A DNA stretch of 64,000 nucleotides from Kutzneria buriramensis (GTDB lineage Bacteria > Actinomycetota > Actinomycetes > Mycobacteriales > Pseudonocardiaceae): contig NZ_QUNO01000027.1 in NCBI RefSeq assembly GCF_003387475.1, positions 1 through 64,000 of the forward strand. The letters are read 5' to 3'. Shown one piece after another: positions 22,101 through 32,282 of this stretch. The first letter of the stretch is position 1. The number at the start of each line of letters is the position of its first letter. The translations under genes and the position numbers were made by a program. Below the pieces are notes generated by a model. That model had not been told where the DNA came from, did no database searches, and saw nothing but the letters and a program-made list of their open reading frames with translations.

Positions 22101-25100
22101 CCGGCGCGCCGAACGGATCGGCGACGAACCGCTCCGAGGTCAGCGCGGCCCGGCCGAGGTAGCCACGCGCCAACTGGACGCCGGCCAGGTACAACTCACC
22201 GGGCGTGCCCGGCGGCACCGGGTTCAACGCGGCGTCGAGGACATAGGTCCGGGTGTTCCACACCGGGCGGCCGATCGGGGCGGTCTCGTCGACGATGTGC
22301 CAGGACGTCACATCGACGGAGGCCTCGGTGGGGCCGTAGAGGTTGTGGAGCTCGGCGTTCGAGGTCCGGCCGAACCGCGCGACCGCCTCGAGCGGCAGCG
22401 CCTCGCCGCTGCACAGGACCCTGCGCAGGCTCGTGCACTGCGCGGCGGCCGGTTCCTGCAGGAAGACCTGGAGCATCGACGGGACGAAGTGGACGGTGGT
22501 GATGTGTTCGTCGCGGATCAGGCGCGCGAGGTAGGCGGGGTCCCTGTGACCGTCCGGGCGGGCCACGACCTCGGTGGCGCCGGTGATCAGCGGCCAGAGG
22601 AACTCCCAGACCGAGACGTCGAAGCTGGACGGGGTCTTCTGGAGCACCCTGTCGCCGGGGCCGAGCCCGTACTCGTCCTGCATCCACAGCAGGCGGTTGA
22701 CGATGCCGGCGTGTGGCACGACAACGCCCTTGGGCCGCCCCGTCGAACCGGAGGTGTAGATCACGTACGCGGGGTTTCCGCTGCGCAGCGAGACGTTCGG
22801 CGGCTCGGCGTTGTCGCTGGGAACGAGGTTCTCCGGCGTCAGGGTCAGGACGGGCCGGGCGTCGTCCAGCATGAACGCGACGCGGTCCGCCGGGTAGCCG
22901 GGGTCGATGGGCAGGTAGGCGGCGCCCGTCTTGAGCACGGCGAGGATCGCCGTCACCAGCTCGATCGAGCGTGGCAGGACGAGTGCGACCACCTGCTCCG
23001 GCCCGGCGCCGCGTTCGATGAGCGCGTGGGCGAGGCGGTTCGAGGCGGCGTCCAGCTCGGCGTAGGTGAGCTGCTCACCCTCGAAGACCAGGGCCGGGTG
23101 GTTGGGTGAGCGCTGTGCCTGGGCTTGGAAAAGGTCGGGCACCGTGACCGACGGAAGGTGCTGCGTGGCACCGGACCAGGTGGTTTCGAGCCGGTCGCGC
23201 TCTGCGGTGGTGAGCACGTCCAGGGCGCTGAGCCGGCGCTCGGGGTCGGCGACGGCCTGGCGCAGCAGGATAACCAGCCGGGCCAGGACGGCGTTCACTG
23301 TGGCGCGGTCGAAGACCTCCGCGTTGAACTCGGTCTGGCCGTGGATGCCGTCGGGGCGTTCGGTCAGCGAGATCCACAGGTCGAACTTGGCCGTGCCGGT
23401 GCCGACCGGCCGCTCGGTGACGGTCAGCCCCGGTAGCTCGACCTCGGAGCCGGGAGTGTTCTGCCAGGCCAACATCGTCTGGAACAACGGGTGATACGCC
23501 AGCGATCGAACCGGGTTCAGGACCTCGACGAGCCGTTCGAACGGCACGTCCTGGTGCGCGTACGCGTCAAGGCTGCGCTCGCGGACCCGCGCGACGAGAT
23601 CCCGAAAGCTCGGGTCGCCTTCGGTGGTGACCCGCAGCACCAGCGTGTTCACGAAGAACCCGACCAGATCGTCGAGGGCCTGGTCGGTCCGCCCGGCGAT
23701 CGGGGTGCCGATCGGGATGTCCGGGCCGCCGCCGAGCCGGGACAGCAACGCGGTCAAACCGGCGTGCACCACCATGAAAACGCTTGCGCCGCAGGCACGA
23801 GCCAGGTCGCCGAGGCCGGCCTGGAGATCGGCGTCCCAGACGAAGGTGAAGTGCTCGCCCCGGTAGGAGGACACCGATGGGTGCGGGCGGTCCACCGGGA
23901 GCGCGATGCGCTCGGGCAGGCCGTCGAGGGCCTTGCGCCAGTACGCCAGCTGGGCAGGCTCCTCGCTGGCGAGCAGATCCCGCTGCCAGAGGGTGTAGTC
24001 CGCGTACTGGACCGGCAGCTCGGTCCAGTGTGGAGCATCGTTGCGGCTGCGCGCGGCGTACGCGACGGCGAGGTCGCGCCGGAGCGGGGCCAGGGACCAG
24101 CCGTCGGCGGCGATGTGGTGCACCACCAGCACGAACACGTGTCGACGCTGGTCGATCGTGAGCAGCTCGGCGCGGAGAGCGGGTCCGGTGCCGAGATCGA
24201 AGACCGACCGCACGAGCTCATCGATTGCGGGGTCCACTTCGGACTCGGTGACGGGCCTCGTGGCCAGCTCGATCTCCATTGCCGGCAGGACGTGCTGGTA
24301 CGGAACGCCATCCTCGGTCGGGAAGACGGTCCTGAGCGCCTCATGACGGGCGACCACGTCGTTCAACGCGGCCCGCAGCGCCGCCACGTCCGGCTCGCCG
24401 GTCAACGCCATGACCAGCGGAATGTTGTAGGTCGCGGAGCCGCCCTCAAGGCCGTGCAGGAACCACAACCGTTGCTGGGCAAAGGACAACGGGCACCGGT
24501 CGGGCCTGGCGGCGACGCTGGTGAGCGGCTGGCGCTCGCTGCTCGACACGGCTCCGGCGAGCAGGTCGGCCAGGGCGGCGGCGGTCGGCGCGTCGAACAC
24601 GGCCCGTACCGGCACTTCCGCCCCGACCGCCGCGCGGATGCGTTGGATGAGGCGAGTCGCGGTGAGCGAATGCCCGCCGAGGTCGAAGAAGTCATCGTCC
24701 GGGCCGACCCGCGGCACGTCGAGGACGTCCGCGAACAGCTCGCACAGCAGCTGCTCGACGGGGTTGCGTGCGGCCCGCCCCGGACCGGTGGTGACGCGTT
24801 CCGGGCTGGGCAGGGCATTGCGGTCCAGCTTGCCCGAGGCCAGCACCGGCAGCCGGTCCAGCACGACAAACGCCGACGGCACCATGTACTGCGGCAGCCG
24901 ATCCCGCACATGCGCGCGCAGCGACGATGCCAGCGTGGCGGTCCGCCGGCGCGCGGAGGGGTTGTTGGCGAGGGTGTTCTGAGTCTGGGCAGACCGGTAG
25001 GCCGGCCCGGCCTCCCCCTTCGTGAAGACGGCCTCCAGCCGGCCGACTTCGGCCGCGAGCGTGACGGCCACCCGGTAGCCGGCTCGCTCGCCGAGGCGGT

Positions 25101-27966
25101 ACAAGTCTTCCGGTTCGGTCCCCGCCCGGCCGTCGAGCGCACGCAGCGCTGCCACCGGATCGCCCTCGTCGAGGGCCGTCACAGCGGCGAGTTCCCCGGA
25201 CAACCGCGCGTCCGGGATCCCGATCACCCGCAGCCTTGCCGGCTGTTCCTCCAACCGCATGTCCTCGAACGCGACAACCTGCTCCTCGACGATCGGAGTC
25301 AGGGTCTTGCGCAGGATCACGTCGTAACGGTGCCGGGTCAGCTCGTTGTGTGCCGCCCCGCGCTTGACCAGCACCTCCACGTGCCCGAAGCCGAGCTCCG
25401 TGAAGAAGTCGGGTTCGAGCACGAGCTCGCCCTCGCGGGCAATCGCCTGCTCCACGGCTTGGCGGCCGTGCCGCAGCTCGGTGGCGGTGCGGAAAGCCTT
25501 CAGTGACCGCAAGTTCCGGATGTCGCCGAGGAAGATCGCGCCGTCCGGGGTGAGGTGATCGGCGACGGTCCGTACGACGTCGGCAAGGTAGTCCGCGCTG
25601 GGAAAATACTGCGCGACGGAGTTGATGATCACCGTGTCGAACGTCGGCAGCTCGCCGAGGTCGTGCGCCGGTCGCGCCGCGAGGTGCACATTGTCCGGCA
25701 CCGGCAACAGATTGGCGATCGCCCGCTCGGAAACGTCTACGCCCCAGTACTCCTCGACGTCCGGCGCGATCTTGGACAGGATCAGGCCGGTGCCGACACC
25801 GATCTCCAGGACCCGCCTGGGATGCAGCTCGGCGATGCGGTCGATCGTCGCCGCGTGCCACTCCGCCATCTCGTTCCGACGAATCGGCGAGCCGTCGTAG
25901 CTGGAGTTCCAGCCGACGAACCGCTTCCCGTCGGCGGCGCCGTGCATTTCCTCGTGCACGGCACGCCATTCGTCCAGGTGCGCCCGCTCGGCTTCCTCGT
26001 CCCGGCCGGCCACCGGCACCACGTAGGCGTTCAGGCGACCGTCCTGGGCCACCACCACGGTCTGAGCGACCTGTGAGTGCTCCAGTAACACGGACTCGAT
26101 CTCGCCGAGCTCGATCCGGTAGCCACGGATCTTCACCTGGTCATCAGCCCGACCGAGGAACACCAGGCGGCCATCGGGCAGCCACCGCACCAGGTCACCG
26201 GTGCGATACAGCCGCCCGCCGTCGCCGAACGGATCCGCCACGAAACGCTCGGACGTCAGCGCCGCGCGACCCAGATAGCCCCGGGCGAGACCGGAACCGG
26301 CCAGGTACAACTCCCCCACCACACCGGGCGGCACCGGCCGCAGACCCGCGTCCAGCACATATGCGCGAGTACCCGGGTCGGGTATGCCGATCGGCACGAT
26401 CGGACTCGCCGGATCCGTGAGCCCGAGGGTGGAGTTCGTGGTCGCCTCGGTCGGGCCGTAGGCGTTGAACATCCGCCGGCCCGGAGCCCACCGGCGCACC
26501 AACTCGGGCGAAACCCGTTCGGTGCCGGCCAGCAGCACACTGTCCCGAGGGAGATCGACGTCCTCGGGAAACTCCGCCAGCAGGGCAGGCGGGAGGATCA
26601 TGAAGTTCACGTCGTGCTTGAACGCGTAGTCCGCCAGGCCGGCGCCGGGGAAGCGAAGCTCGGACGGCACGACGACAAGCCGTCCGCCGGACAGCAAACC
26701 CAGGCACAGGTCCCAGAACGCCACGTCGAAACTCGGCGACGCGAACTGCAACACCCGGCTCTGCGGCCCCACCCCGAACCTCTCCACCTGCGTCGCCACC
26801 AGCTTGGCCACGCCGGAGTGGGACACCACAACGCCCTTGGGACGCCCGGTGGAGCCGGAGGTGTAGATCACGTACGCGGCGTTCGCCGGCACGATCGGCG
26901 CGCCGGGGTCGGTGGCCGGCGCGCCGTCCAGCGACAGCTCGTCGAGCAGCACGACATCGCCGTCGAAGCGGTCGGCCAGCTCGCGCGTGGTCACCACGCA
27001 GACCGGCCGGGCATCGGACACCATGAACGCGATGCGATCGGCCGGATAGTCCTGGTCCAGGGGCAGATAGGCGGCGCCGGCCTTGAGCACCGCCAACTCC
27101 GCGATGATCGTCTCCAGCGAACGCGGCACCGCCAGCGCGACCACTCGCTCCGGACCCGCACCGTGCTCGATCAGGACGTGCGCGAGGCGGTTCGCCCAGG
27201 CGTCCAGCTCCGTGTAGGTCAGCTCCCGGTCACCGAACACAAGCGCCACCGCGTCCGGCGTCGCCGCGACCCGTGCGGCGAACAGCTCGGGAAAGGTGGC
27301 CGGCGGCGCGTCGAGGTCGGTGTCGTTCCACTCGACCAGCAGCTGCCGCAATTCCGGCTCCGACAACAGGCGAAGGTGTCCGACCGGACACTGTGGACGC
27401 TCCAGCGCATCCGTCAGCAGCTGCTCGAAGTGCCGCAGCATCTGATCCACGGTGGACACATCGAGGACGTCCTCGCGGTAGCGCGCCTCGAGAACGCCGC
27501 CGGCCGCGGACAAATTCAGATCCAGCGGGAGGTCCGTCTCCGCGGCGAAGCCGATGTTCACCAGCGCGACACCGCCGCGGCCGCGCTCGGGCTGCAACTC
27601 GCCGACCAGCTCGTCGAACGGGATCTGGTGCGCCAGGGCCGCGGCGTGGGCACCCCGGACCCGCGTGACGACCTCGGCGAACCCCGGCGCGCCGGCGAGG
27701 TCGACGCGAATCGGGAGGAGCGAGCCGGTGCCGAAGACGATGTCGGCGGTGCCAGCGTAGCGGTGCAGCAGGACGACGAACGCCGCCATCAGCGTCGCGT
27801 CGTCCAGGTCGAACGGCAGCGCTCGGGTCGCCCGACCGCGCGGCGGGGCGGGCTCGGCCGGGTGCGGCCGGTCCACCGGCAGCAGGAGTTCCTTCGGCGC
27901 CGTGGCGAGCCGATCAAGCCAGAACCCGAGGTCCGCGACCTGCCGCACAGCGTCACCGTTGCTCAC
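10051..27966 (-). CDS. Five-module non-ribosomal peptide synthetase, putative peptide siderophore synthetase
   Basis: A single 5971-residue NRPS. Order: half C-A-MT-T / C-A-MT-T / C-A-MT-T / C-A-T / C-A-T, with no epimerase and no thioesterase. Carrier serines (LGGHSL/M) fall near residues 1100, 2479, 3886, 4895 and 5929. Active HHxxxDG motifs fall near 1281, 2656, 4068 and 5075. Three N-methyltransferase inserts carry SAM motif I ([10 protein letters not shown] type) near 718, 2096 and 3487. Start is a GTG, with AGGAGG about 11 bases upstream. The product would be a pentapeptide with three N-methylated residues. Siderophore identity is inferred from iron boxes, FecCD transport and the N-monooxygenase. 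Cyclising or external release is needed because the last domain is a bare carrier. Confidence 0.93.
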   Translation of the reverse strand: MSNGDAVRQVADLGFWLDRLATAPKELLLPVDRPHPAEPAPPRGRATRALPFDLDDATLMAAFVVLLHRYAGTADIVFGTGSLLPIRVDLAGAPGFAEVVTRVRGAHAAALAHQIPFDELVGELQPERGRGGVALVNIGFAAETDLPLDLNLSAAGGVLEARYREDVLDVSTVDQMLRHFEQLLTDALERPQCPVGHLRLLSEPELRQLLVEWNDTDLDAPPATFPELFAARVAATPDAVALVFGDRELTYTELDAWANRLAHVLIEHGAGPERVVALAVPRSLETIIAELAVLKAGAAYLPLDQDYPADRIAFMVSDARPVCVVTTRELADRFDGDVVLLDELSLDGAPATDPGAPIVPANAAYVIYTSGSTGRPKGVVVSHSGVAKLVATQVERFGVGPQSRVLQFASPSFDVAFWDLCLGLLSGGRLVVVPSELRFPGAGLADYAFKHDVNFMILPPALLAEFPEDVDLPRDSVLLAGTERVSPELVRRWAPGRRMFNAYGPTEATTNSTLGLTDPASPIVPIGIPDPGTRAYVLDAGLRPVPPGVVGELYLAGSGLARGYLGRAALTSERFVADPFGDGGRLYRTGDLVRWLPDGRLVFLGRADDQVKIRGYRIELGEIESVLLEHSQVAQTVVVAQDGRLNAYVVPVAGRDEEAERAHLDEWRAVHEEMHGAADGKRFVGWNSSYDGSPIRRNEMAEWHAATIDRIAELHPRRVLEIGVGTGLILSKIAPDVEEYWGVDVSERAIANLLPVPDNVHLAARPAHDLGELPTFDTVIINSVAQYFPSADYLADVVRTVADHLTPDGAIFLGDIRNLRSLKAFRTATELRHGRQAVEQAIAREGELVLEPDFFTELGFGHVEVLVKRGAAHNELTRHRYDVILRKTLTPIVEEQVVAFEDMRLEEQPARLRVIGIPDARLSGELAAVTALDEGDPVAALRALDGRAGTEPEDLYRLGERAGYRVAVTLAAEVGRLEAVFTKGEAGPAYRSAQTQNTLANNPSARRRTATLASSLRAHVRDRLPQYMVPSAFVVLDRLPVLASGKLDRNALPSPERVTTGPGRAARNPVEQLLCELFADVLDVPRVGPDDDFFDLGGHSLTATRLIQRIRAAVGAEVPVRAVFDAPTAAALADLLAGAVSSSERQPLTSVAARPDRCPLSFAQQRLWFLHGLEGGSATYNIPLVMALTGEPDVAALRAALNDVVARHEALRTVFPTEDGVPYQHVLPAMEIELATRPVTESEVDPAIDELVRSVFDLGTGPALRAELLTIDQRRHVFVLVVHHIAADGWSLAPLRRDLAVAYAARSRNDAPHWTELPVQYADYTLWQRDLLASEEPAQLAYWRKALDGLPERIALPVDRPHPSVSSYRGEHFTFVWDADLQAGLGDLARACGASVFMVVHAGLTALLSRLGGGPDIPIGTPIAGRTDQALDDLVGFFVNTLVLRVTTEGDPSFRDLVARVRERSLDAYAHQDVPFERLVEVLNPVRSLAYHPLFQTMLAWQNTPGSEVELPGLTVTERPVGTGTAKFDLWISLTERPDGIHGQTEFNAEVFDRATVNAVLARLVILLRQAVADPERRLSALDVLTTAERDRLETTWSGATQHLPSVTVPDLFQAQAQRSPNHPALVFEGEQLTYAELDAASNRLAHALIERGAGPEQVVALVLPRSIELVTAILAVLKTGAAYLPIDPGYPADRVAFMLDDARPVLTLTPENLVPSDNAEPPNVSLRSGNPAYVIYTSGSTGRPKGVVVPHAGIVNRLLWMQDEYGLGPGDRVLQKTPSSFDVSVWEFLWPLITGATEVVARPDGHRDPAYLARLIRDEHITTVHFVPSMLQVFLQEPAAAQCTSLRRVLCSGEALPLEAVARFGRTSNAELHNLYGPTEASVDVTSWHIVDETAPIGRPVWNTRTYVLDAALNPVPPGTPGELYLAGVQLARGYLGRAALTSERFVADPFGAPGDRMYRTGDLARFRADGVLEFLGRGDEQVKIRGFRIEPGEIAATLAQHDGVANAVVIPREDRPGGVRLVGYVVPAAEDGDDQSEQVGEWRELYDAMYAAPAEDGDDFTGWNSSYTGEPIPLVEMHEWRDAIVTRIRELAPRRVLELGVGTGLLLTELAPECESYWGTDFSAEVITSLRRRVAADPALAARVELRTADAADLDGLPRGFFDTIVLNSVVQYFPSGTYLLNVLRGALDLLAPGGAVVVGDVRDLRQVRAFHAAVAGDDERLTEQRLLREKELLVAPEFFAGIDGIAGADIRVKRGRAVNELTQYRYDVVLHTAPANVCAVRSTGLAWGADVSTVHQVAAMLGGDEELRIDGVPNARTSDDGVDPEDWYQLGARLGRRTTVTWSATGDGSVDVVFAADDRFPVDAFRAGTEQLLAYTGNPGRFRRIAALTRELRALAADRLPEHMVPSAIVVLDTLPVTANGKLDRRALPSPDPIAPTSDRAPATPAERQLCELFADVLGLPKVGPDDSFFDLGGHSLLATRLIARIRTAMGVELAVRSVFETPTAAGLAGLVDTGASAARPPLTRRERPALVPLSGAQRRLWFLHHLEGPSATYNVPLIMRLEGDLDVEALATALSDVVGRHESLRTRFPQRDGIPYQDVLSDADVSLRVRDVTNLDELLTESVRGPFDLEEHAPMRAELLKIGEREHVLALVFHHIASDGWSMAPLWRDIGTAYTARREGKAPQWTELPVQYADYTLWQEELLGAEDDPNSVLSQQLDYWRETLDGLPDRIELPLDRPHPTTATFKGELHTFDWDAGLHAGLSALARECGASAFMVVHAALAALLTRLGAGTDVPIGSPIAGRTDQALDDLVGFFVNTLVLRVDTAGEPSFRVLIGRVRERNLDAYAHQDVPFERLVEVLNPTRSLSYHPLFQVMIAGQNNARAEVALPGLTVTEVPVTTGTSKFDLSISLTEHDAGIAGVLEFNADVFDHAGADAILRRLEVLLRAALAAPDCPVAALDLLAGDERERVLTDWAGSLEPAGTETFPGMFAVRVRETPDAVALVFEDRELTYAELNASANQLAHLLIEHGAGPERVVALAVPRSLEMIIAELAVLKAGAAYLPLDTDYPADRIAFMVEDTAPVCVVTTREFDGVADLPRVLLDDPAIAEMSTMDPEMVIHPENAAYVIYTSGSSGRPKGVVLQHSGVAKLVATQVERFGVGPQSRVLQFASPSFDVAFWDLCLGLLSGGRLVVVPSELRFPGAGLVDYAFEHDVNFMILPPALLAEMPDDLDLPRDSVLLAGTERVSPELVRRWAPGRRMFNAYGPTEATTNSTLGLTDPASSIVPIGIPDPGTRAYVLDAGLRPVPPGVVGQLYLAGSGLARGYLGRAALTSERFVADPFGDGGRLYRTGDLVRWLPDGRLVFLGRADDQVKIRGYRIELGEIESALVGHERVGQSVVTAQDGRLIAYVVPTGRRDEESELDHVGEWHELHENVFADAEAGGMEENFAGWNSSYDGTAIPVDEMREWHAATIDRIAQLRPRRVLEIGVGSGLILSRIAPDAEEYWGVDLSERAVANLQRELAERPELAGKVRLAARPAHDLGELPTFDTVIINSVAQYFPSVDYLAEVIRTAAARVNPGGVIFLGDIRNLRSLRAFRTATELRHGRRSTAAVDQAIAREGELVLDPDFFTVLARELDGFEDVDILVKRGEAHNELTRHRYDVVLRKAPKPEVVEQVVAFEDMRLEERPARLRVTGVPNARLSGELAAVAALADDADAALSALDDRSSGVDPEALQTLAARLGCRMYATVTADPGFLEVVFTTGEPVGIYRGRPVRADLNALGNNPVGQRDTSALVTSLRAHVRDLLPQYMVPSAFVMLDRLPLLASGKVDRRALPSPDRQEATTGRAPRTPVEEVLCGLFAEVLDAGSVGIDDDFFALGGHSLMATRLVARLRAVFGVELQVRSVFEAPTVAGLAARLATVESETARPPLVRVEPRPEVLPLSFAQQRLWFLHRLEGPSATYNMPSAVRLTGDLDIEALKAALNDVLTRHEALRTVFPEVGGESRQVVLDVAKMSLPIKAVTAATLADAVSEVANTPFELESDIPLRAALFSLNSREHVLVLVFHHIASDGWSTAPLWRDLATAYTARRNSGTPQWTQLPVQYADYTLWQREALGEAVIEPQLAYWREALAGLPERIELPTTRPHPAESSYRGEQFSFAWDAELHGGIVELARACGASVFMVVHAGLTALLSRLGGGTDIPIGTSIAGRTDQALDDLVGFFVNTLVLRVNTQGDPSFRDMVARVRDRSLDAYAHQDVPFERLVEALNPARSLAYHPLFQTMLAWQNNAVADLRLPGLTVEEEPVSTGTARADLVFFVGDQGGIRGTAEYNSDVFDRADVETILARLRELLRAAVADPDTRIGEIDLLADAERDLLVDVTATELPAETVAELFAAQVARTPDATALIIGAQTLTYAELDARASSLARGLVARGAGPERTVAIALPRSVELVTAILAVLKTGAAYLPLDLNHPAERVELMLADAAAHLVIAADGFGDRLVRPDETGPEPAVWPTVRPDHPSYVIFTSGSTGRPKPVAGTQRALANRLHWDAVEGVRIAKSALTFIDGSTELLGGLTAGDPVILADDATATDPLALADLVRRTGAQVLTVVPSLLASFADDTPAGAFDTVTTWITSGEALSSTLAERVASRWPGAKLINLYGCSEVAGDSLMHVVDGDIAIGRPIANTRAYVLDERLKPVPPGVRGELYLAGAGLARGYLGRPALTAERFLADPFGASGERMYRTGDLVRRRADGSIDFLGRADQQIKIRGFRVEPGEVEAVLTADPSVARAVVIARDDRLVAYVTGGDPVALRALLREKLPEHMVPSAIVVLPEFPVNASGKLDRRALPAPEVHTSDRVARTPVEQALCELFADVLGIAAVGPDDGFFTLGGHSLLATRLVSRIRALLGVEVPIRAVFDAPTPARLAELLDPGRGTRPALTRAERPEVLPLSYAQQRLWFLDRLDGLNPTYNIPWAWELAGRIDTAALALALADVVARHEVLRTVIVEENGTPHQVVLPEARPVLATETVAEANFANRVAAAAGHCFRLNTEIPLRATLISVNPGRHVLVLLVHHIAGDGWSLPPLKRDLDAAYTARLRGENPQWIPLPVQYVDYTLWQREVFGRADDPESLLGRQAAFWRDALAGIPDELALPADRPRPARSTNRGGAVPFTAPAEVHQGLRDLASRCNTSTFMVLQAALAALLTRLGAGTDIPVGTPVAGRTDHALEDLAGFFVNTVVLRTDTAGDPTFRQLLARVREADLAAYAHQDLPFEHLVELLNPPRSLARHPLFQVMLAVYHSSAVEERLLGLPASYRDTGLRRAKFDLSFDLVETPDGIDGELEFSLDLFDETTARTLTERLVRLMVAVVAEPDRPLSRIDVLEPRERQRILYEWGTGQPLTMTAPTVVDRLAAQAAATPNAIAVSDANTSVTFAEFAARTDRLARWLTTHGAGPEAVVALVLPRSAAFIEAIFGVFKTGAAYLPVDPDQPADRIAAVLEGATLVLTTKSLGLNGLYVEDVVDTNAVLTPPSPANPAYVLYTSGSTGKPKGVVIPHSGLVNLFHSHRETLHRPAARTGQLRIGHAWAFAFDASWQPQLWMLDGHEVHVIDDDTRRDPDRLAAVVRDRRLDFIELTPSHFAQLAAAGLIKDGKCALAVVGVGGEAVPQQLWETLKSLPGTESYNLYGPTEATVDALVGRVRDSDRPVVGRPVHNARAYVLDDRLNPVPAGVRGELYLAGAGLARGYHGRPELTAERFVADPFGPPGERMYRTGDLARWTPDGQLEYLGRGDDQVKIRGFRIEPGEIENVLARHEDVDQALVVVREDRPGDKRLIAYTAPETADPQELRTHLARALPEYMVPVAIVPLAALPLTRNGKLDKAALPVPDLATRGRVPETPLEKTLCEVFAEVLQVGAVGADDDLFTLGGHSMLLVVLRNRIAERLGRQIPIAEFFRTPTAAGLAALLTRDAR
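13162..16176 (-). other. NRPS module 4: C, A (beta-alanine-like), T
   Basis: Residues about 3931-4935. Condensation motif [11 protein letters not shown] is intact. The adenylation core departs from the alpha-amino-acid pattern: the first two code positions are Ile-Asp instead of Asp-X, giving I-D-T-T-I-S-L-G-D-K. Moving the aspartate to the second position is the recognised hallmark of beta-alanine pockets (V-D-x-V-I-S-x-x-D-K). The region around A5 reads LYGCSE instead of LYGPTE. The panD gene at the end of the operon fits this prediction. Confidence 0.78.
16177..20406 (-). other. NRPS module 3: C, A, N-MT, T (twin of module 1)
   Basis: Residues about 2521-3930. Condensation motif [11 protein letters not shown] is intact. 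The adenylation code is identical to module 1 (D-V-W-I-L-A-A-T-N-K), and the methyltransferase ([12 protein letters not shown]) is also a close copy. Residues 1 and 3 of the peptide should be the same N-methyl amino acid. Confidence 0.8.
20407..24546 (-). other. NRPS module 2: C, A (serine), N-MT, T
   Basis: Residues about 1141-2520. The condensation domain is complete ([11 protein letters not shown]). The code D-V-W-H-L-S-L-V-D-K is essentially the known serine code (EntF D-V-W-H-F-S-L-V-D-K). The N-methyltransferase ([12 protein letters not shown]) differs clearly from those of modules 1 and 3, so N-methylserine is predicted. Confidence 0.82.
24547..27966 (-). other. NRPS module 1: truncated C, A, N-MT, T
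   Basis: Residues about 1-1140. The first ~205 residues match only the C-terminal half of a condensation domain (FDELVGEL near residue 120 corresponds to PFERLVE of full domains) and lack the HHxxxDG site, so this is a non-catalytic remnant at an initiation module. The adenylation code read against GrsA is D-V-W-I-L-A-A-T-N-K, which I cannot assign. An N-methyltransferase is inserted after core A8. DNA of this A-MT unit is nearly identical to module 3 over long stretches. Confidence 0.8.
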
Positions 27967-28002
27967 CGGTACCCCAGCCTCCTGCCCTGATCGAACCCAA
28001 AC

Positions 28003-28056
28003 TTAGGCGACCCTAACAAAGGATAGGCTCAGGTACCATCGGTTAGCCTTACCTAA
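28003..28056. promoter_or_regulatory. Divergent iron-regulated promoter region between NRPS and FecCD genes
   Basis: The best box is 28038-28056, matching the DtxR/IdeR consensus at 15 of 19 positions by hand count, centred about 33 bases before the FecCD start. A weaker palindromic site at 28003-28021 (CTTAGGCGACCCTAA core, 11 of 19) lies nearer the NRPS start at 27966. Together they could repress both divergent transcripts when iron is plentiful. Confidence 0.7.
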
Positions 28057-28079
28057 ATCGACGAGCACCCGGAGGGCGC

Positions 28080-29099
28080 ATGGGACCCGAGCGACGTCCG
28101 CCACACCAGGTGGCCCGGGCGCTCGGTCTGCTGGCCGCCGTTGCCGCGCTGGGCCTGCTCTGCCTGCTGAGCGTGTGGCTCGGCTCCAAGGAGATCGCCT
28201 TCGACGACGTCTGGCATGTGCTGCTGCACAACGACGGCTCGGCCGACGCCGTGATCATCCACAGTGTCCGGCTGCCCCGCACCGCGCTCGCGGTGCTCGT
28301 CGGCGCCGCGCTGGGCCTGGCCGGCACCGTCATGCAGGCACTCACCCGCAACCCGCTGGCCGACCCGGGGCTGTTCGGCGTGAGCGCCGGCGCGGCGTTC
28401 GCGATCGTCTTCTCGATCGCGGTGTTGGGCGTCAGTTCGCTCTACGGCTACATCTGGTTCGCCTTCGCCGGCGCGCTGGCCGCCACCGCCGTCGTCTACT
28501 TCCTGGGCACGCGCGGCAATGCCGGGTCGAGCCCGGTCAAACTCACCCTCGCCGGCGCGGCGGTCACTGCGCTGCTCGGCTCGTTCACCAGCGCGATGGT
28601 CCTGACGGATCCGGTGGCGCTCAACCGCTTCCGGTTCTGGTCGGCCGGCTCGCTGTCGAGCGTGGACGGCGGCTCCCTGGCGCGCGTGCTGCCGTTCATG
28701 CTGGTCGGCATGGTGCTGGCGATCGCCAGCGGGCCGGCGCTGAACAGCCTCGCCCTCGGCGACGACGTCGCGATCTCGCTGGGCCGCCGGCTGGGTCCGC
28801 TGCGGCTGCGCGGCGCCCTGGCGATCACGCTGCTCACCGGCGCGGCCGTGGCCGTCGCCGGGCCGATCGTGTTCCTCGGGCTGATCGTCCCGCACGCGGT
28901 GCGGTTCGTGCTCGGGACGGATCATCGCTGGCTGCTGCCGTATTCCGCCGTGCTGGCGCCGTGTCTGCTGCTGGCGGCGGACATCCTCGGCCGGATCATG
29001 GCACGGCCCATGGAGATCCGGGCCGGCGTGATCGTCGCGTTCCTCGGCGCGCCGTTCTTCATCTACCTGGTCCGCCGGCGCAAGCAGCTGGAGTCGTGA
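28080..29099 (+). CDS. FecCD/BtuC-family siderophore permease, subunit 1
   Basis: A 339-residue, highly hydrophobic protein of the FecCD family with about ten predicted membrane segments. Family marks include RLPRTALAVLVGAALGLAG followed by TRNPLADPGLFG and a later GLIVPHAVR segment. It pairs with the next gene to form the ferric-siderophore channel, powered by the ATPase at 30125-30934 and fed by the lipoprotein at 8573-9577. The stop overlaps the next start (ATGA). It is the first gene of a plus-strand iron-controlled operon diverging from the NRPS. Confidence 0.92.
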   Translation: MGPERRPPHQVARALGLLAAVAALGLLCLLSVWLGSKEIAFDDVWHVLLHNDGSADAVIIHSVRLPRTALAVLVGAALGLAGTVMQALTRNPLADPGLFGVSAGAAFAIVFSIAVLGVSSLYGYIWFAFAGALAATAVVYFLGTRGNAGSSPVKLTLAGAAVTALLGSFTSAMVLTDPVALNRFRFWSAGSLSSVDGGSLARVLPFMLVGMVLAIASGPALNSLALGDDVAISLGRRLGPLRLRGALAITLLTGAAVAVAGPIVFLGLIVPHAVRFVLGTDHRWLLPYSAVLAPCLLLAADILGRIMARPMEIRAGVIVAFLGAPFFIYLVRRRKQLES

Positions 29100-30118
29100 T
29101 GCTGACGGTCCGTCTCGCCACTCCACCCGTGTCCTGGCGGCTGCGGCCGCGGCTGGTGGCCGTCGGCCTGACGCTGTTCGTGCTGGTGTTCCTGCTGTTC
29201 TGCCTGGGCATGACCATCGGGGACGTCCCCCTCGGCCTTTCGGACGTGTTGTCGGGTCTGGCCGGTGTCGGGGACGCCGGAGCCGCGTACATCGTGCAGG
29301 ATCTGCGGATGCCCCGGGCGCTGACCGGGCTGCTGGCCGGGCTCGCGTTCGGCGCGTCCGGCGCGGTGTTCCAGACCATCACCCGCAACCCGCTGGCCAG
29401 CCCGGACATGATCGGCATCAACGCCGGCGCGGCGACCGCGGTGGTCGCCGGCATCGGGGTCGGCTTCGGCGGCGGGCTCGGCACCACGACCCTCGGCCTG
29501 TTCGGCGGCCTGGCAACCGGGCTGCTGGTGTATGCGCTGGCATGGCGGCGCGGCACGACCGGGTACCGGATTCTGTTGGTGGGTATCGGCATCTACGCGA
29601 TGTGCACCAGCCTGACCGACTACCTGCTCAGCCGGGCCCAGATCACCGACGCGCAGGCGTCGATCGGTTGGCTGGTCGGCAACCTCGCCAATCGTGGCTG
29701 GGAAAACGTTGTGCCGTTGGCGCTTTCGCTGGCCGTGCTGTTCCCGGTCGTGCTGGGGCTGGCGCGATGGATGGGCACGCTCCAGCTCGGCGACGAGGTC
29801 GCCGCCGGGCTCGGCACGCCGGTGCAGCCGGTGCGTCTGGGCCTGCTGCTGGCTGGTGCCGGATTGGTCGCGTTCGCGACGGCCTCGGCTGGCCCGATCG
29901 CCTTCGTCGCATTGACCGCCCCGCAGATCGCGCAGCGCCTGGCCCGTTTGTCCGCGCCGCCGATCGTCACGTCCGCCCTGACCGGGGCGGTCATCGTGCT
30001 GGGCAGCGACATCCTGGCTCGTGTGGTCGTCGAGCTGCCGGTGGGCATCGTCACCGGCGCGCTCGGCGCCCCGATCCTGCTCTGGCTGCTGGCCAGGGCC
30101 AACCGTTCCGGAGGCTGA
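29099..30118 (+). CDS. FecCD/BtuC-family siderophore permease, subunit 2
   Basis: A 339-residue paralogue of the preceding permease. It shows LRMPRALTGLLAGLAFG, TRNPLASPDMIGINAGAA, and the late FVALTAPQIAQRL segment in the position where FecCD proteins carry GLxxPH. Start ATG at 29099 overlaps the stop of subunit 1 and the gap to the ATPase gene is 6 bases, so the three form one operon. Two different permease subunits are usual for ferric hydroxamate and catecholate importers. Confidence 0.92.
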   Translation: MLTVRLATPPVSWRLRPRLVAVGLTLFVLVFLLFCLGMTIGDVPLGLSDVLSGLAGVGDAGAAYIVQDLRMPRALTGLLAGLAFGASGAVFQTITRNPLASPDMIGINAGAATAVVAGIGVGFGGGLGTTTLGLFGGLATGLLVYALAWRRGTTGYRILLVGIGIYAMCTSLTDYLLSRAQITDAQASIGWLVGNLANRGWENVVPLALSLAVLFPVVLGLARWMGTLQLGDEVAAGLGTPVQPVRLGLLLAGAGLVAFATASAGPIAFVALTAPQIAQRLARLSAPPIVTSALTGAVIVLGSDILARVVVELPVGIVTGALGAPILLWLLARANRSGG

Positions 30119-30124
30119 CACACC

Positions 30125-30934
30125 ATGACATCGGACGCGCCATCGCTGCGGGTGGAGCAGCTGCGGGTCGCCTACGACGACCGGGTTGTCATCGACGGGC
30201 TCGACCTCGACATCCCACCCGGGCGGATCACCGCGATCGTCGGCGCGAACGCCTGCGGCAAATCCACGCTGCTACGTACCCTCGCCCGTCTGATCACGCC
30301 GCGCGCCGGTACGGTTCACCTTGACGGACGGTCGATCCACGACCTTCCCACCCGTCAAGTGGCGCAGCGGCTGGGCATCCTGCCGCAGTCGCCGGTGACA
30401 CCGGAGGGCATGACCGTCGCGGATCTGGTGAGCCGGGGCCGTGCCCCGCACCAGACCTGGTGGCGTCAGTGGTCCACTTCGGACGAAGAGGCCGTGCGAG
30501 ATGCGTTGCTGGCGACCACGATGATTGACCTCGCCGAACGGCCCGTGGACCAACTCTCCGGCGGCCAGCGGCAGCGGGCCTGGATCGCCATGGCGGTCGC
30601 GCAGGGCACGCCGGTGCTGCTGCTGGACGAGCCGACGACCTACCTCGATCTGGCGCACCAGATCGACGTGCTGGACCTGGTCGTCGACCTGAACCGGCTG
30701 GAGGGGCGGACGGTGGTGATGGTGCTGCACGATCTGCCGCAGGCCTGCCGCTACGCCGACCACGTGATCGCGATGAAGGCCGGCAAGATCGTGGCTTCCG
30801 GGCGTCCTAGCGAGGTGATCACCGAGGAGCTGGTGGAGCTGGTGTTCGGCGTGCGGTGCCAGGTGGCGCCGGATCCCGTAAGCGGGACACCGATGGTGAT
30901 CCCGATCGGGCGGCACCACCCGGGGCCGGCGTAG
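30125..30934 (+). CDS. FecE/FhuC-type ferric siderophore ABC transporter ATPase
   Basis: A 269-residue ATPase with Walker A GANACGKST, Q-loop LGILPQSPVTPEGMTV, signature LSGGQRQRAWIAMA, Walker B VLLLDEPTTYLD, and the switch His in VLHDLPQA. The TYLDLAHQ stretch after Walker B is typical of iron-siderophore importers. It is the third gene of the uptake operon. Its stop abuts the stop of the convergent N-monooxygenase gene at 30935 with no space, so no separate terminator fits between them. Confidence 0.94.
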   Translation: MTSDAPSLRVEQLRVAYDDRVVIDGLDLDIPPGRITAIVGANACGKSTLLRTLARLITPRAGTVHLDGRSIHDLPTRQVAQRLGILPQSPVTPEGMTVADLVSRGRAPHQTWWRQWSTSDEEAVRDALLATTMIDLAERPVDQLSGGQRQRAWIAMAVAQGTPVLLLDEPTTYLDLAHQIDVLDLVVDLNRLEGRTVVMVLHDLPQACRYADHVIAMKAGKIVASGRPSEVITEELVELVFGVRCQVAPDPVSGTPMVIPIGRHHPGPA

Positions 30935-32254
30935 CTAGCGGGCGCTGACCGCGTATTCGACAGCCGGGTTCGGCACGGCGCGGCGGTCCACAATGGATCC
31001 CAGGATCTCGCCGACCCGTACGGCGGTGTTCGACAGCAGCGAGGACGTGATGCCGTGCGTGTGCTCGGTGCCGCCCTGAAGGTAGATTCCGCCGCGCACA
31101 ACGGTGTCCGTGGTGATCCGGTAGTCGCGCTCCACCCGCAGCCGACCCTCCTCGTCGCGTGCACACCGCGGGCCGAGGTCGCCGAGCAGCGACGTCGGGT
31201 CGGCGGGACGGTAGCCGGTGGCGTAGACGACCGCGTCGGCGTCGAGGATCGTGCGCTCGCCGGTGGTGAGCGACTCGACGGCCGCCGTGACCGCGCTCCC
31301 GGTGTCCACCACCTCGACCGGGCGGGACACGTTGAACAGCCGAAGCCGTTGCACGCCAAGCACCTGCTCGCGATAGACGCGCCGGTACAGCTCGTCGATC
31401 AGGTCGACGTCGACGGCGGAGTAGTTGGTCGCGCCGTGGTAGCGCATCAGGCGGTCCTTGACCGGCTCGCCCGCCCGGTAGAACTGATCGACGGCGTCCG
31501 GGTCGAAGATCCGGTTCGCGAACGAGCTGTCGTCGGCCGGGCTGTAGCCGTAGCGGGCGAACACCGCGCAGACCTCCGCGCGCGGGAACTCGTCGTGCAG
31601 CAGCGCCGCGACCTCCGCCGCGCTCTGCCCCGCGCCGACCACCACGAACCGGCGCGGATCGGCGGTGCGCAGGCGTTCCATGCGGAAGAGCAGCTCGCTG
31701 TTGTGCCAGATACGGGAGCCGGCGGTGACGCCGTCGGGCAGCTGCGGGCGCAGACCCGTGCCCATCACCAGGTTCCGGGCGCGCAGGGTGGTGCCGTCCG
31801 AGGCCTCGACGTCGAAGAACGCGATCTCGTCGCCGTCGTGGACCGGCCGCACCGAGACGACCTCGACGCCGTAGGAGACGACGTCGTCGACCTTGGCCGC
31901 TGCCCACTCGAAGTAGTCGTGGAACTCGACCCGCAGCGGGAACAGGTTCTTGTGGTTGATGAAGTCGACCAGGCGGCCGGCGCCGTGCAGGTAGTTCACG
32001 AAGCTGAACTCGCTGGTCGGGTTGCGCATGGTGACCAGGTCCTTGAGGAAGGACACCTGCATGGTGGCGGTGTCGATCAGCATGCCCCGGTGCCAGCCGA
32101 AACGTGGCTGCCGCTCCAGGAAGTGCGCCGTCACCGGCTCCCCCGCACCCGCGTTGTGTTCGGCGAACGCGATCGCCAGGGCCAGGTTCGACGGCCCGAA
32201 CCCGACCCCGACGACGTCGTAGATCGGGACCTGTTCGCCGGCCACAGCACTCAT
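30935..32254 (-). CDS. L-ornithine N5- / L-lysine N6-monooxygenase for hydroxamate siderophore
   Basis: A 439-residue flavin N-monooxygenase that hydroxylates the side-chain amine of ornithine or lysine with NADPH and oxygen. Seen: FAD motif GVGFGPSNLAL at residues ~17-27, the FGWHRGM segment, NADPH motif VVVGAGQSAAE near 203, and the late ATGYRP motif. The choice between ornithine and lysine is not readable by eye; the ornithine-like code of NRPS module 5 favours ornithine. Start ATG has GGGGAG 5-7 bases upstream. Two adjacent iron boxes lie 29-67 bases before it. No partner acyl- or formyltransferase is present in the window. Confidence 0.93.
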   Translation of the reverse strand: MSAVAGEQVPIYDVVGVGFGPSNLALAIAFAEHNAGAGEPVTAHFLERQPRFGWHRGMLIDTATMQVSFLKDLVTMRNPTSEFSFVNYLHGAGRLVDFINHKNLFPLRVEFHDYFEWAAAKVDDVVSYGVEVVSVRPVHDGDEIAFFDVEASDGTTLRARNLVMGTGLRPQLPDGVTAGSRIWHNSELLFRMERLRTADPRRFVVVGAGQSAAEVAALLHDEFPRAEVCAVFARYGYSPADDSSFANRIFDPDAVDQFYRAGEPVKDRLMRYHGATNYSAVDVDLIDELYRRVYREQVLGVQRLRLFNVSRPVEVVDTGSAVTAAVESLTTGERTILDADAVVYATGYRPADPTSLLGDLGPRCARDEEGRLRVERDYRITTDTVVRGGIYLQGGTEHTHGITSSLLSNTAVRVGEILGSIVDRRAVPNPAVEYAVSAR

Positions 32255-32282
32255 GTCGCTCCCCTGGACGGTCCTGCGTTAT

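Noticed and set aside
10414-27990. Several very long plus-strand frames (up to ~950 residues) opposite the NRPS
   Set aside because: They mirror NRPS modules, break at module borders and encode low-complexity basic protein. The minus strand carries all NRPS core motifs without interruption.
28049-30126. Minus-strand frames opposite the FecCD genes
   Set aside because: The plus strand has hydrophobic permeases with family motifs and ATGA couplings; the antisense frames have none.
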